DNA from: Stenotrophomonas sp. SAM-B
GTDB taxonomy: Bacteria; Pseudomonadota; Gammaproteobacteria; Xanthomonadales; Xanthomonadaceae
Assembly (NCBI RefSeq): GCF_013387485.1
Contig: NZ_JABBXB010000015.1
Location: forward strand, 1 to 56,228
Direction of reading: 5' to 3'
Length of the DNA stretch: 56,228 nucleotides
Position 1 is the first letter of the stretch. Every line of letters begins with the position of its first letter. The position numbers were made by a program, and so were the translations under genes. Below the pieces are notes generated by a model. It had not been told where the DNA came from. It was given only the letters and a program-made list of their open reading frames with translations, and made no database searches. Below, one piece after another: positions 27,901 through 42,662 of this stretch.

Positions 27901-28426
27901 CGCGCTGGAAACGCTGGAAGACGCGATCCGCAAGATCGACCGCGAGACCCGCGGCCGCTTCAAGGACACCTTCGATCGCGTCAACGCCGGCGTGCAGCAG
28001 CTGTATCCGCGCCTGTTCGGTGGTGGCCACGCGTACCTGGAACTGACAGGTGAAGACCTGCTCGACACCGGTGTTGCGATCATGGCGCGGCCGCCGGGCA
28101 AGCGGGTTTCGAGCATCTCGCTGCTGTCCGGTGGCGAGAAGGCGATGACCGCGGTGGCGCTGGTGTTTGCGATCTTCCAGCTCAACCCGGCCCCGTTCTG
28201 CCTGCTGGACGAGGTGGACGCGCCGTTGGACGAAGCCAACGTCGGTCGCCTGGCCAACATGGTCAAAGAAATGAGCGAGAAGGTTCAGTTCCTGTTTGTG
28301 AGCCACAACAAGGCCACGATGGAAGCTGCGCACCAGCTGTCCGGCGTGACCATGCGCGAACCGGGCGTCAGCCGACTGGTCAGTGTCGACCTGGAGGAAG
28401 CCGCACGATTGGCGGGCGCGGCGTGA
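24923..28426 (+). CDS. smc: Chromosome segregation protein SMC
   Basis: This 1167-residue condensin ATPase has the Walker A GPNGCGKSN at 31-39 and a Q-loop region VIFSGSSARKPVSQA. Long coiled coils rich in Glu, Gln and Arg run from about 160 to 480 and 670 to 1000. The hinge is about 500-650 (LGQLIEGVLVDAPESL). The C-terminal ABC signature LLSGGEKAMTAVALVFA and Walker B FCLLDEVDAPLDEANV complete the head. ATG 24923 (MRLSTIKLSGFKSF) is the conserved family start; the in-frame ATG at 24878 adds 15 unsupported residues. Neither start has a clear Shine-Dalgarno. It chromosomally organises DNA together with ScpA/ScpB, which are not in the window. Confidence 0.97.
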   Translation: MRLSTIKLSGFKSFVDPTTLHLPTNMTGVVGPNGCGKSNIIDAVRWVMGESSASRLRGDSLTDVIFSGSSARKPVSQAVVELIFDNTDHTITGEYASFNEISVKRTVSRDGSSNYYLNGTKCRRRDITDLFLGTGLGPRSYSIIEQGMISKIIEARPEDLRVYLEEAAGISKYKERRKETETRIRHTRENLDRLGDLREEIGKQLEHLKRQARQAEQYQALQEERKVKDAEWKALEYRGLDGRLGGLREALSREETRLQQLIAEQRDAEARIETSRLRREEASDALNTAQAEVYQVGSTLARLEQQIQHQREMSQRLNKARDEAQQALADLGQHISGDEAKLMVLREAVDDAEPRLEQLQEENEIKQEALRDAEARLADWQQRWESHTRSTSEASRAGEVERTRVDYLDRQVLEADRRRESLQAERAGLDLDALAEVFEELHIQHETQKASLDVLNEQVEERKIAVAGLQDRQRTGQTELAEIRKQAQAARGRLSSLETLQQAALGQEQGAAVAWLKARGLDSGARVGERLTVESGWENAVESALGQLIEGVLVDAPESLVDALGELGEGRIALVSAEQDALTVAPTSLAAKVQGPTAIRRLLARLHAAEDLEAARALQATLGEGDSVITRGGERLGEGWVRVSRSGAAKQGALLREREIVTLREQIETLQDREAALEQQLAGFRDQLLAGEQQREDAQRQLYLAHRSVSELGGQLQSQQGKVEAARTRIDRIEGELVQLLETLDAGREQVREARSRLDDAVTSMGDLESVRAALEGERRQLTDARDQARDQARNVREAAHSLALTLESQRAQMASLGQALERMSTQRGQLDTRLGELHSQLDEGDSPVKTLEAEHQNALGERVRADRVLGEARTLLDGIDAELRTFEQTRHQRDEQALAQRERISQRKLDQQALVLSADQLSASVEKAGFVLQDVINGLPEDARVTDWEQAVHQIDGRMRRLEPVNLAAIQEYGEASQRSEYLDAQNTDLTTALETLEDAIRKIDRETRGRFKDTFDRVNAGVQQLYPRLFGGGHAYLELTGEDLLDTGVAIMARPPGKRVSSISLLSGGEKAMTAVALVFAIFQLNPAPFCLLDEVDAPLDEANVGRLANMVKEMSEKVQFLFVSHNKATMEAAHQLSGVTMREPGVSRLVSVDLEEAARLAGAA

Positions 28427-28473
28427 CGTGCCATCCTTAAGTACCTGAATGATTTAGCCGGAGAACCTCCCGA

Positions 28474-29211
28474 ATGTCCGACATGGCACTGCTCCGCATC
28501 GGCATCCTGGCCGCCGGCCTGCTGTTGATCGCTGCGATCTTCCTGTTTGGCCGTCCGAAAAAGAAAGTGCAGGGCCGCCGCGTCGAGGGTGCCGAAGGCG
28601 CCAACGGCCAGCGCCGCGAGCCCGTGCTGGGTGACGGCGAGAGCCCGGTCGACGGCGCTGCGCCCGTGGTGGGCGAAGACGGCGTGACCCAGCCCGAACT
28701 CGGCCTGCCCGAGGTGGATGCCGGTCCGGCCAGCGACCTGGGCAAGCGCACCACCCAGGATTTCGACAAGATCGTCTCGCTGTTCGTTGCCGCCCGCGCA
28801 GGCGAGCAGCTGCGGGGCGAAGACATCGTGGTCGCGGCCGAAAAGACCGGCCTGGTATTCGGCCATATGAATGTCTTCCACCGCCTGGTCGAAGGCCACC
28901 CCGAGCGCGGCCCGATCTTCTCGATGGCCAGCATCATGAAGCCGGGCAGTTTCGACATGGCCAACATCCGCGAGATGGAAACGCCGGCGATCGCCTTCTT
29001 CCTGACCCTGCCGGCGCCGCTGACCGCGCTGGATGCCTGGGAAAAGATGCTGCCGACCGTGCAGCGCATGGGCGAACTGCTCGATGGCGTGGTGCTCGAT
29101 GACAGCCGCAACGCCTTGGGCCGCCAGCGCATCGCGCACATCCGCGACGAGCTGCGTGCCTACGACCGCCAGCACCAGGCCCCGCCGCTGACCAAAGCCC
29201 CGCGTTGGTGA
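28474..29211 (+). CDS. zipA: Cell division protein ZipA
   Basis: This 245-residue divisome protein anchors FtsZ filaments to the inner membrane. A single N-terminal helix (MALLRIGILAAGLLLIAAIFLFG) is followed by a basic stretch (RPKKKVQGRR), a flexible acidic/Pro-rich linker of about 70 residues, and the C-terminal FtsZ-binding domain from about residue 100. That domain carries VFHRLVEGHPERGPIFSMASIMKPGSFD and GVVLDDSRNALGRQRI. It follows smc by 47 bases, the common gammaproteobacterial smc-zipA order. Confidence 0.95.
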   Translation: MSDMALLRIGILAAGLLLIAAIFLFGRPKKKVQGRRVEGAEGANGQRREPVLGDGESPVDGAAPVVGEDGVTQPELGLPEVDAGPASDLGKRTTQDFDKIVSLFVAARAGEQLRGEDIVVAAEKTGLVFGHMNVFHRLVEGHPERGPIFSMASIMKPGSFDMANIREMETPAIAFFLTLPAPLTALDAWEKMLPTVQRMGELLDGVVLDDSRNALGRQRIAHIRDELRAYDRQHQAPPLTKAPRW

Positions 29212-29248
29212 ACCCAGCGCGGTTTGGCGGGGACGTGGAACAACACGG

Positions 29249-33026
<3,778 letters not shown>

Positions 33027-33031
33027 ATCTG

Positions 33032-33055
33032 TCGCGGGGCCGTCGTGCCCCGCGA
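33032..33055 (+). terminator. Hairpin after ligA
   Basis: TCGCGGGGC and GCCCCGCGA form a perfect 9-base stem with a 6-base loop, five bases after the ligA stop codon. There is no T-tract, so termination would be weak or Rho-assisted. Confidence 0.4.
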
Positions 33056-33078
33056 TCCGTCCTTCAAAGAGAACCCGC

Positions 33079-33564
33079 ATGCATACCGTCCCCCTCGATT
33101 TCCGCCTGGCCACCGTGGCCGACACCGAGCTGCTGATCGGGCTGATGCGTGATTTCTACGCGGAAGACAGACTCGATTTCGACGACACCCGCGTGCGCAG
33201 GGCCCTGGCGTCGCTGCTGGAAGATCCGCGCAACGGCGAAGTGCTGTTGTGGCTGGACGAGGCGGGCAGCGTGGTCGGCTACGGCGCGCTGGCGATGGGC
33301 TTCAGCCTGGAGCAGGGCGGCCACTTCGCGCTGCTGGACGAGCTGTACCTGAGCCATGCGGCACGCGGCCGCGGCCGCGGCAAGCAGGCGCTGGCCATCC
33401 TGGAACAGCGTGCGAACGCACGTGGCGTGGAGCGCATGCGGCTGGAAGTGAACCACCACAACGAACTCGCGCGCCGGTTGTACCTTGCGACCGGGTATGT
33501 CGATGACACCCGCGACCTGCTGACCCTGCCGCTTGCGCAGCGCCTGAAGGACGCGCGCGCATGA
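33079..33564 (+). CDS. GNAT-family N-acetyltransferase
   Basis: This 161-residue protein has the GNAT fold. LLDELYLSHAARGRGRGKQAL carries the acetyl-CoA pyrophosphate-binding motif (R/Q-x-x-G-x-G/A as ARGRGRGK), and ERMRLEVNHHNELARRLYLATGYV is the usual C-terminal block. Its acceptor substrate is not evident. The stop overlaps the epmA start by four bases, so the pair is co-translated; a link to EF-P modification is only a positional suggestion. Confidence 0.88.
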   Translation: MHTVPLDFRLATVADTELLIGLMRDFYAEDRLDFDDTRVRRALASLLEDPRNGEVLLWLDEAGSVVGYGALAMGFSLEQGGHFALLDELYLSHAARGRGRGKQALAILEQRANARGVERMRLEVNHHNELARRLYLATGYVDDTRDLLTLPLAQRLKDARA

Positions 33565-34505
33565 TCGCTGCGCTGCGCCAGCGTGCCGCGCTCAACGCGC
33601 TGATCCGCAGCTTCTTCGCCTCGCGTGACGTACTGGAGGTGGAAACGCCGATCCTCTCCGCCGCCGGCAACACCGAGCCGAACATCGACAGCTTCCATAC
33701 CCGTTTCAGCGGGCATGTCGATGCAGGCACGCCGCAGCGCTGGCTGCGCACTTCGCCGGAGTTCCCGCTCAAGCGCCTGCTCGCCGCCGGGGTGGGCGAC
33801 TGCTACGAACTGGGCCGCGTGTTCCGCAACGGCGAGGCCGGTGGTCGCCACAATCCCGAGTTCACCATGCTGGAGTGGTATCGGGTGGGCTGGAACCATC
33901 ACCGTCTGATCGACGAGACCGCCACCCTGGTACGCGACGCACTCCGGCTGGTCCAGCGCGAGGCCACGCTGCACGTGATCGATTACCGTGCGCTCTACCA
34001 GCAACATGTCGGGCTGGACCCGTTCGAGGCGACGCTGGAACAGCTGCAGGCGCCCTTGTCCGCCGTGCGCATCGACGCCGAGGGATTGACCCGCGATGAC
34101 TGGCTCGATCTGCTGATGACCCACTGCATCCAGCCGCACTTCCGTGACGACACAATGACGGTGGTCCATGACTGGCCGGCGACCCAGGCGGCGTTGGCGA
34201 GGATCCGCCCGGGCACGCCGCCGCTGGCGGAACGCTTCGAGCTCTACCTGGGCAGCGTGGAGCTGGCCAACGGCTATCACGAGCTGAACGATGCGGCTGA
34301 ACAACGTGCCCGCTTCGAGCGCGACCATGCGATCCGCACGGCACGTGGCGATGTACTGCCGCCGCTGGATGAACACCTGCTGGCGGCCTTGCCGGCACTG
34401 CCCGATTGCGCGGGCGTCGCGGTCGGCGTGGATCGTCTGTTGATGGCGATGAACCGCACCGGCCGGATCGCCGATGTGCTGGCCTTCGATTTCGCCCGGG
34501 CCTGA
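33561..34505 (+). CDS. epmA: EF-P--(R)-beta-lysine ligase
   Basis: This 314-residue paralogue of the lysyl-tRNA synthetase catalytic domain attaches (R)-beta-lysine to elongation factor P, which helps ribosomes through polyproline stretches. It lacks the anticodon-binding domain. Class II motif 2 is YELGRVFRNGEAGGRHNPEFTMLEWYR, SVELANGYHELNDAAEQRARF is the active-site block, and motif 3 is GVAVGVDRLLMAMN. EpmB and EF-P genes are not in the window. The start ATG overlaps the GNAT gene by four bases. Confidence 0.95.
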   Translation: MIAALRQRAALNALIRSFFASRDVLEVETPILSAAGNTEPNIDSFHTRFSGHVDAGTPQRWLRTSPEFPLKRLLAAGVGDCYELGRVFRNGEAGGRHNPEFTMLEWYRVGWNHHRLIDETATLVRDALRLVQREATLHVIDYRALYQQHVGLDPFEATLEQLQAPLSAVRIDAEGLTRDDWLDLLMTHCIQPHFRDDTMTVVHDWPATQAALARIRPGTPPLAERFELYLGSVELANGYHELNDAAEQRARFERDHAIRTARGDVLPPLDEHLLAALPALPDCAGVAVGVDRLLMAMNRTGRIADVLAFDFARA

Positions 34506-34615
34506 GGTGTATTTGACGCATCCGCGTCTTGCACGGGGTGCATGATGATGCTCTGATCACACGGGATGTCCGAAGGTGGTCATGTGATCGTTCAGGCGTG
34601 GCGGGGATCGTGTTG

Positions 34616-35338
34616 ATGAAGCTGTTGGTAGGCGCGGGCATGCCCCTGTGGCCGGTGTTGCTGTGGACTGCGCTGATGCCCGAAACGGCCTTGGCGCAGG
34701 CGGGCGGGTATGCCGGCCAGGTCGTGCGTTGCGAATCCCGTGACATGGAGTGGGTGCATTGCGATGTGCCGACCGAAGGGGGCGTGGATCTGATCCGCCA
34801 GCTGTCCGACAACAGCTGCGTGCGTGGCTCGGAGTGGGGCACCGATCGCTCCGGCGTGTGGGTCACCCTGGGCTGCCGTGCCGAGTTCCGCGCGCGGACC
34901 GCGGCGTCTGCGCCGCGCGCCGACGGCGAACGCCGCACCCGCCGCGTGGTCCGCTGCGAATCCAATGGCCGTCCGCAGAACTGTCCGGTCGTGCTGCAGG
35001 GGGCGCCGGTCCGACTGCTTCGCCAGCTCACCTCGTTGCCCTGCCGCGAAGGCCACAGCTGGGGCTACCGCCGCAACGAAATCTGGGTGACCCGTGGCTG
35101 CCAGGGCGAGTTCGAAGTCGGCGCCGCCGATGGCACTGGCTTCCTCAACGTGCCGCGCATCCTCGTCTGTGAATCCAAGTCGCGCCAGCGACGCTTCTGC
35201 GGAGCAGGCATCACCCACGGCGTCACCCTCAACAAGCAGCTCTCCGGCACCCCGTGCGAGCAGGGCAGCAGCTGGGGTTGGGACAGCCGCGGCGTGTGGG
35301 TGGACAAGGGCTGCCGCGCCGAATTCGCGGTCAACTGA
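34616..35338 (+). CDS. Secreted DUF3011 protein with three Cys-rich repeats
   Basis: This 240-residue protein has a signal peptide ([29 protein letters not shown]) followed by three ~58-residue repeats. Each has the pattern C-E-S...C...Q-L...C...W-G...W-V...G-C...E-F, for example [14 protein letters not shown] with [23 protein letters not shown]. Each repeat holds four cysteines, so disulfides in the periplasm or outside are likely. This is the DUF3011 arrangement; the function is unknown. ATG 34616 is chosen because it begins the signal peptide; an in-frame ATG at 34529 would put 29 charged residues in front. The 110-base gap after epmA shows no other gene. Confidence 0.85.
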   Translation: MKLLVGAGMPLWPVLLWTALMPETALAQAGGYAGQVVRCESRDMEWVHCDVPTEGGVDLIRQLSDNSCVRGSEWGTDRSGVWVTLGCRAEFRARTAASAPRADGERRTRRVVRCESNGRPQNCPVVLQGAPVRLLRQLTSLPCREGHSWGYRRNEIWVTRGCQGEFEVGAADGTGFLNVPRILVCESKSRQRRFCGAGITHGVTLNKQLSGTPCEQGSSWGWDSRGVWVDKGCRAEFAVN

Positions 35339-35369
35339 GCGCCCGATTCCGCGTGCAATGGTGCGCCGT

Positions 35370-35375
35370 TACAAT
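35370..35375 (+). promoter_or_regulatory. -10 box predicting leaderless mtnA transcription
   Basis: TACAAT ends seven bases before the A of the mtnA ATG (35382), the usual -10 to start-site distance. TTCCGC at 35347-35352 would be a poor -35 with a 17-base spacer. No Shine-Dalgarno lies before the ATG. Confidence 0.45.
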
Positions 35376-35381
35376 GGCCGC

Positions 35382-36443
35382 ATGAACGCATCCACCGACA
35401 TCGATTACGCCCGCTACGACCATATCCGTCCGATCCTGTGGACCGGCGAGAGCCTGCAGCTGCTCGACCAGCGAAAACTGCCGTTCATCGTCGAACACGT
35501 GGAGTGCCGCGACAGCGACGCGGTCGCCGAGGCCATCCACGCGCTGACCGTGCGCGGCGCGCCCGCGATCGGCATTGCTGCCGCCTGGGGCGTGGTGCTG
35601 GCGGCCAACGAGGTCCAGGCCGATGACGGTACCGAGGCCCTGCTGAAGCTCGAGCCGGCCCTGCAGCGCCTCAATGCCTCCCGCCCGACCGCGGTGAACC
35701 TGGCCTGGGCGCTGGCCCGCATGCGCCGCGCACTGGCCCCGGCCGGTGCCGACTGGCGCCAGGTGCTGGCCGCCGAGGCCCAGGCCATCGCCGAAGAAGA
35801 CCTTGCCGCCAACCGCCACATGGGCGCACTGGGCGCCGGCCTGATCGACGCAGGCAGCGGGGTGCTCACCCATTGCAACACCGGCTCGCTGGCCACGGCC
35901 GGTTTCGGTACCGCCCTGGGCGTGATCCGCGCGGGCATGGCCCAGCACCGCATCGCGCGCGTGTTCGCCGGCGAGACCCGGCCGTGGCTGCAGGGCGCGC
36001 GCCTGACCGTCTGGGAGCTGCAGCAGGACGGCATCGACGCCACCCTGATCGCCGACTCGGCGGCCTCGCACCTGATGAAGACCGGGGCGGTGCAGTGGGT
36101 CATCGTCGGTGCGGATCGCATCTGCGCCAACGGCGATACCGCCAACAAGATCGGCACCTACCAGCTGGCCATCGCCGCCCGCCACCACGGGGTGAAGTTC
36201 ATGGTCGTGGCGCCGTCCTCGACGGTGGACATGGACACCGCCGATGGCGAGCAGATCGAGATCGAACAGCGCGACCCGGGCGAGCTCTACGGCGTGGGCG
36301 GCACCCGCACCGTCGCCGAGGGCATCGCGGCCTGGAACCCGGTCTTCGACGTCACCCCGGGCAGCCTGATCGATGCCATCGTGACCGAGCGCGGGGTGAT
36401 CCTGAACCCGACGGTGGCCAATATGCAGGCCGCGTTCGGCTGA
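35382..36443 (+). CDS. mtnA: Methylthioribose-1-phosphate isomerase
   Basis: This 353-residue enzyme of the methionine salvage pathway converts 5-methylthioribose-1-phosphate to the ribulose form. [15 protein letters not shown] (57-70) is the substrate-phosphate motif. The catalytic Cys165 lies in [17 protein letters not shown] and Asp245 in [19 protein letters not shown], matching the Cys160/Asp240 pair of the Bacillus enzyme. ATG 35382 gives [18 protein letters not shown]; longer in-frame readings run through the DUF3011 gene. No other mtn gene is adjacent. Confidence 0.95.
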   Translation: MNASTDIDYARYDHIRPILWTGESLQLLDQRKLPFIVEHVECRDSDAVAEAIHALTVRGAPAIGIAAAWGVVLAANEVQADDGTEALLKLEPALQRLNASRPTAVNLAWALARMRRALAPAGADWRQVLAAEAQAIAEEDLAANRHMGALGAGLIDAGSGVLTHCNTGSLATAGFGTALGVIRAGMAQHRIARVFAGETRPWLQGARLTVWELQQDGIDATLIADSAASHLMKTGAVQWVIVGADRICANGDTANKIGTYQLAIAARHHGVKFMVVAPSSTVDMDTADGEQIEIEQRDPGELYGVGGTRTVAEGIAAWNPVFDVTPGSLIDAIVTERGVILNPTVANMQAAFG

Positions 36444-36461
36444 GGCCTGGCGCGTCGCGTG

Positions 36462-36485
36462 CCACGACCAACGGTCGTGGCCTAC
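36462..36485 (-). repeat. Single SMAG-like repeat after mtnA
   Basis: CCACGACCAACGGTCGTGG followed by CCTAC is a single palindromic unit, nearly identical to the copy at 10958-10981. It begins 18 bases past the mtnA stop. Confidence 0.75.
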
Positions 36486-36588
36486 CCGGCGTGCGTCGCG
36501 CGGGTCGCCTCCCGGCAACGCCCCCGTAAGTTCCTGATTCTTGCCGGTAAAACCCCCGTAAAAGCAGGCGGAGAACGGCCCGCTGTGG

Positions 36589-36594
36589 TAGAAT
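36589..36594 (+). promoter_or_regulatory. Possible -10 box of gyrA
   Basis: TAGAAT lies 84 bases before the gyrA ATG. The 36486-36678 spacer also has two CCCCCGTAA repeats (starting at 36521 and 36553) but no gene and no convincing -35 hexamer. Confidence 0.35.
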
Positions 36595-36678
36595 CCAACG
36601 GTTAATCGAGATTCCGGCGCAACCGCCCCGAAAGGGCGGCCGCGACGGACTGGACCGCTACCAGACAACGGAACCCGA

Positions 36679-39378
<2,700 letters not shown>

Positions 39379-39403
39379 GCCACCCCGCGGGAGTCACACG
39401 GAG

Positions 39404-39427
39404 AACGCCGGCACACGCCGGCGTTTT
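39404..39427 (+). terminator. Intrinsic terminator of gyrA
   Basis: AACGCCGGC-ACAC-GCCGGCGTT with TTTT following, 26 bases after the gyrA stop codon. Confidence 0.88.
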
Positions 39428-39579
39428 TCGTTGGAGGGCAGGGACTTGCCGGGTTTCATCGTCGGCTGTGCCGACGTTGGCGACCGCTGCAAAGAACGCG
39501 CAACGTTCACGACCCCGGTGGGATAAGGGCCGCGGGGCCGGCAGCAACGTCGGCGATCTTCGCGCTTCAGGAGAAACCG

Positions 39580-42069
39580 ATGTCCACCACGACGCAGACC
39601 CGCCACCCCCGCCATTGGCTGGTGGCTGTGCTGGCGATTGTCATTCTGTTGCTGGGCGTTGTATTCACCGCAGGGGGCGCTTGGCTCGCCAGCCTCGGTG
39701 GTTCCTGGTACTACGTCCTGGCCGGTGTCGGGCTGTTGATCTCCGGCGTGCAGCTGTGGCGGGGCCGCTACAGCGGTGCGCTGTGGTTCGCGCTGGTGTT
39801 CGTCGGCACGCTGCTGTGGGCGTGGTGGGAGTCGGGCAGCAACTACTGGCGCTGGGTGCCGCGCCTGGGCCTGATCGTGGTGATCGGCTTCGTGCTGTCG
39901 CTGCTGCTGCCGACACTGGATCGTCCGGTCTCGCGCAAGGTCTCGCGCGGGATCGCCGGCGTGCTGGCCCTGGTGTTCGTCGCCGCCTTCACCCTGGCCT
40001 TCGTGCCGCACGGCGTCACGGCCGCCGAGGGCGCGTTCCCCGAACCGATGACCAGCACCGGCCTGACACCGACCGCCGATGCCCCGCTGCAGCCGGCCGA
40101 CCGCCCGGTCGACGGCGACTGGGCCGCCTATGGCCGCAACAATGCCGCCATGCGCTTCTCGCCACTGCAGCAGATCACCCCGGACAACGTGGGCAAGCTT
40201 GAGCAGGCCTGGTTGTTCCGCACCGGTGACCTGCCCGAGAAGCGCTGGGGCGCGGAAACCACGCCGCTGAAAGTAGGCGACAGCCTGTACCTGTGCACCG
40301 CCCGCAACCAGCTGGTCGCGCTCAACGCCGCCGACGGCACCGAGCGCTGGCGCTACAACCCGAAGATCAAGGACAAGTCCATTCCGTACACCGCGGCCTG
40401 CCGTGGGGTCTCTTATTACGAAGTGCCTGCCACCGCGCAGGATGCCGCATTCAATGACGTCGCAGCGGATCTCGCCGTCCCGAGTGGCGTGCCGGTGCTG
40501 ACCCAGGTGCCGCGTGGCGCCTGCGCTGCCCGCATCATCGAAGGCACCTTGGATGGCCGCCTGATCGCGGTCGACGCCGCGACCGGCAAGCCGTGTGCAG
40601 GCTTCGGCAACAACGGCCAGGTCGACATCACCGTCGGCATGGGCGACAGCCCGGCCGGCTATGTCTCCATCACCTCGCCGCCGGCGATCGTGCAGGGCGT
40701 GATCGTCACCGGCCACCAGGTGCTGGATGGCCAGCGCCGCGACGCGCCCTCCGGCGTGATCCAGGCCTACGATGCCGTCACCGGCAAGCTGCGCTGGGCC
40801 TGGGACATGGTCCGCCCGGAACGCAATGGCGCACCGCCGGCGGGTGAGACCTATACCCGCGGCACCCCGAACATGTGGACCACCGCGACCGGGGACGACG
40901 AACTCGGCCTGGTCTACCTGCCGATGGGCAACTCGGCCGGCGATTACTGGAGTGGCTCGCGCACCGAGAACGAAAACAGATACGCCACGTCGCTGGTCGC
41001 CATCGACGTCAACACCGGCAAGCCGGCCTGGCACTTCCAGGCCGTGCGCAAGGACGTCTGGGATTACGACATGGGCTCGCAGGCCACACTGATCGACTAC
41101 CCGACCGCCGCCGGCAAAGTCCCGGCGCTGCTGCTGCCGACCAAGCAGGGCGACATGTACATCCTCGACCGCCGCACCGGCAAGCTGCTGACCCCGGCCG
41201 AAGAGCGCAAGGTTCCGACCGGCGGCGTCGAGCCGGAGCAGCGTTCCCCGACCCAGCTGTTCTCGCTGTATCACACGCTGCGCAAGCCGGACCTCACCGA
41301 GCGCGACATGTGGGGCATGACCCCGATCGATCAGCTGGTCTGCCGTATCCAGTTCCGCAAGGCCAGTTACGAAGGTTTCTACACTCCGCCGACCGCGGAC
41401 CGTCATTCCATCGAGTATCCCGGTTACAACGGCGGCTCGGACTGGGGCAGCGTGGCCGTGGATCCGCGTCGCGGCGTGATCGTGGCCAACTACAACGACA
41501 TGCCCAATTACAACCGGCTGGTGCCGCGTGAGAAGGCGGACAAGCTGGGCTGGCTGCCGCGCGAGGACGTGACCGCCGACAAGGGCGGCGCGGAAGGTGC
41601 GGGCGATCCGCAGGTGGGCACGCCGTACGCCATCGACGTCAACGCCGGCTGGCGCCTGCCGTTCACCAAACTGCTGTGCAAGGAACCGCCGTACGGTGGC
41701 ATCCGTGCCGTCGACCTGCGTACCGGCAAGACCCTGTGGGACCGCCCGTTCGGCAGCGCCCGAGGCAACGGCCCGTTCGGCATCCGCTCCGGCCTGCCGA
41801 TCGAAATCGGCACGCCCAACAACGGCGGCTCGGTGGTCACTGCCAGCGGCCTGATCTTCATCGCCGCGGCGACCGATGATCTGCTGCGTGCGATCGACCT
41901 GAAAACCGGCAGGGAACTCTGGCACGCCAAGCTGCCGGCCGGCGGCCAGGCCAACCCGATGATCTATGAGTTCGGCGGGCGCCAGTACGTGGTCATCATG
42001 GCCGGCGGCCACCACTTCATGGAAACCCCGGCGGGCGATTACGTGATCGCCTACGCGCTGCCGAAGTGA
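39580..42069 (+). CDS. gcd: Membrane-bound PQQ-dependent glucose dehydrogenase (glucose/quinate/shikimate family)
   Basis: This 829-residue quinoprotein oxidises a sugar at the periplasmic face and passes electrons to ubiquinone. Five N-terminal transmembrane helices (about residues 12-140) precede the eight-bladed propeller. YGRNNAAMRFSPLQQITPDNVGKLEQAW opens the PQQ domain. Typical blade motifs are GTLDGRLIAVDAATGKPC, VRKDVWDYDMGSQATLIDYP and RAVDLRTGKTLWDRPFGS. AGGAG lies six bases before the ATG. Glucose is the likely substrate by overall layout, but quinate or shikimate dehydrogenases share it, so the symbol is provisional. PQQ-synthesis genes are not in the window. Confidence 0.85.
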   Translation: MSTTTQTRHPRHWLVAVLAIVILLLGVVFTAGGAWLASLGGSWYYVLAGVGLLISGVQLWRGRYSGALWFALVFVGTLLWAWWESGSNYWRWVPRLGLIVVIGFVLSLLLPTLDRPVSRKVSRGIAGVLALVFVAAFTLAFVPHGVTAAEGAFPEPMTSTGLTPTADAPLQPADRPVDGDWAAYGRNNAAMRFSPLQQITPDNVGKLEQAWLFRTGDLPEKRWGAETTPLKVGDSLYLCTARNQLVALNAADGTERWRYNPKIKDKSIPYTAACRGVSYYEVPATAQDAAFNDVAADLAVPSGVPVLTQVPRGACAARIIEGTLDGRLIAVDAATGKPCAGFGNNGQVDITVGMGDSPAGYVSITSPPAIVQGVIVTGHQVLDGQRRDAPSGVIQAYDAVTGKLRWAWDMVRPERNGAPPAGETYTRGTPNMWTTATGDDELGLVYLPMGNSAGDYWSGSRTENENRYATSLVAIDVNTGKPAWHFQAVRKDVWDYDMGSQATLIDYPTAAGKVPALLLPTKQGDMYILDRRTGKLLTPAEERKVPTGGVEPEQRSPTQLFSLYHTLRKPDLTERDMWGMTPIDQLVCRIQFRKASYEGFYTPPTADRHSIEYPGYNGGSDWGSVAVDPRRGVIVANYNDMPNYNRLVPREKADKLGWLPREDVTADKGGAEGAGDPQVGTPYAIDVNAGWRLPFTKLLCKEPPYGGIRAVDLRTGKTLWDRPFGSARGNGPFGIRSGLPIEIGTPNNGGSVVTASGLIFIAAATDDLLRAIDLKTGRELWHAKLPAGGQANPMIYEFGGRQYVVIMAGGHHFMETPAGDYVIAYALPK

Positions 42070-42134
42070 CATGCGATGCGCCTGCTGGATCGAATAGGAT
42101 GACGCTCCGTTGTTGACGTCCGCCGAATCCGATC

Positions 42135-42638
42135 ATGAGCAAACCAACACGCGGGCGGACACAGGGCATCCTCCTTTGCATGCTGTTGCCGCTGGCCGCC
42201 ATTGCTCACTCCGAGGTAAAGGCGCCGCTCGGCGCCATGGCCGAGTGGGAGGCCCACGGCCGCGCTGAAGGCTTGGCGCGACCGGACACCCCGTGCCAGG
42301 ATTTCCTGGCGGCCCTGGGCCGCAAGCCGGACAGCCTTCACTACCTGGGCTGTGACAAGGACGACGATTCCTACCTCAAGCCGATGACCGCCCGCTACGC
42401 CGTGAGCGGCGCTGCCGCCGCGGAGGTGGAAGTCTATCTGCGGCAGCGCTTCGACATGCCGTCACTGGTGTACGTCTGTTGCGGTTGGGGCAGCGAACCC
42501 CACGCCTGGCGCGAAGGTCCGGACGGCGTGAGGTATGACATCGGCATGGGCGTGGAGTCACCGTCCTTCCCGCGCGAACACTGGGACCGGATACCGTCGT
42601 TCGGCGTCACCGTCGGCGTGCTCAGGCAAAGCCCGTAG
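42135..42638 (+). CDS. Small secreted protein, DUF4952-like
   Basis: This 167-residue protein has an N-terminal signal (ILLCMLLPLAAIAHS) and a small mature domain with four cysteines (CQDFLAALGRKPDSLHYLGC and VYVCCGWGSE). CQDFLAALGRKP and YLGC suggest the DUF4952 group, but this is from memory of the pattern only. The function is unknown. The stop TAG lies inside a GTAG that faces a CTAC 21 bases on, a possible SMAG-like remnant shared with the convergent DUF3037 gene. Confidence 0.7.
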   Translation: MSKPTRGRTQGILLCMLLPLAAIAHSEVKAPLGAMAEWEAHGRAEGLARPDTPCQDFLAALGRKPDSLHYLGCDKDDDSYLKPMTARYAVSGAAAAEVEVYLRQRFDMPSLVYVCCGWGSEPHAWREGPDGVRYDIGMGVESPSFPREHWDRIPSFGVTVGVLRQSP

Positions 42639-42662
42639 TGCGGCACCGCCCAGGGTGGCTAC
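42635..42662. repeat. Degenerate SMAG-like element between convergent stops
   Basis: GTAG (42635-42638) and CTAC (42659-42662) flank a short imperfect palindrome (CACC-GCCCAG-GGTG). TAG on each strand is the stop codon of the gene entering from that side. The palindrome is much weaker than in the other elements, so this may be coincidence. Confidence 0.35.

Noticed and set aside
24893..28333. 1146-codon minus-strand frame opposite smc
   Set aside because: Same shadow effect; SMC on the plus strand has Walker A, hinge, signature and Walker B.
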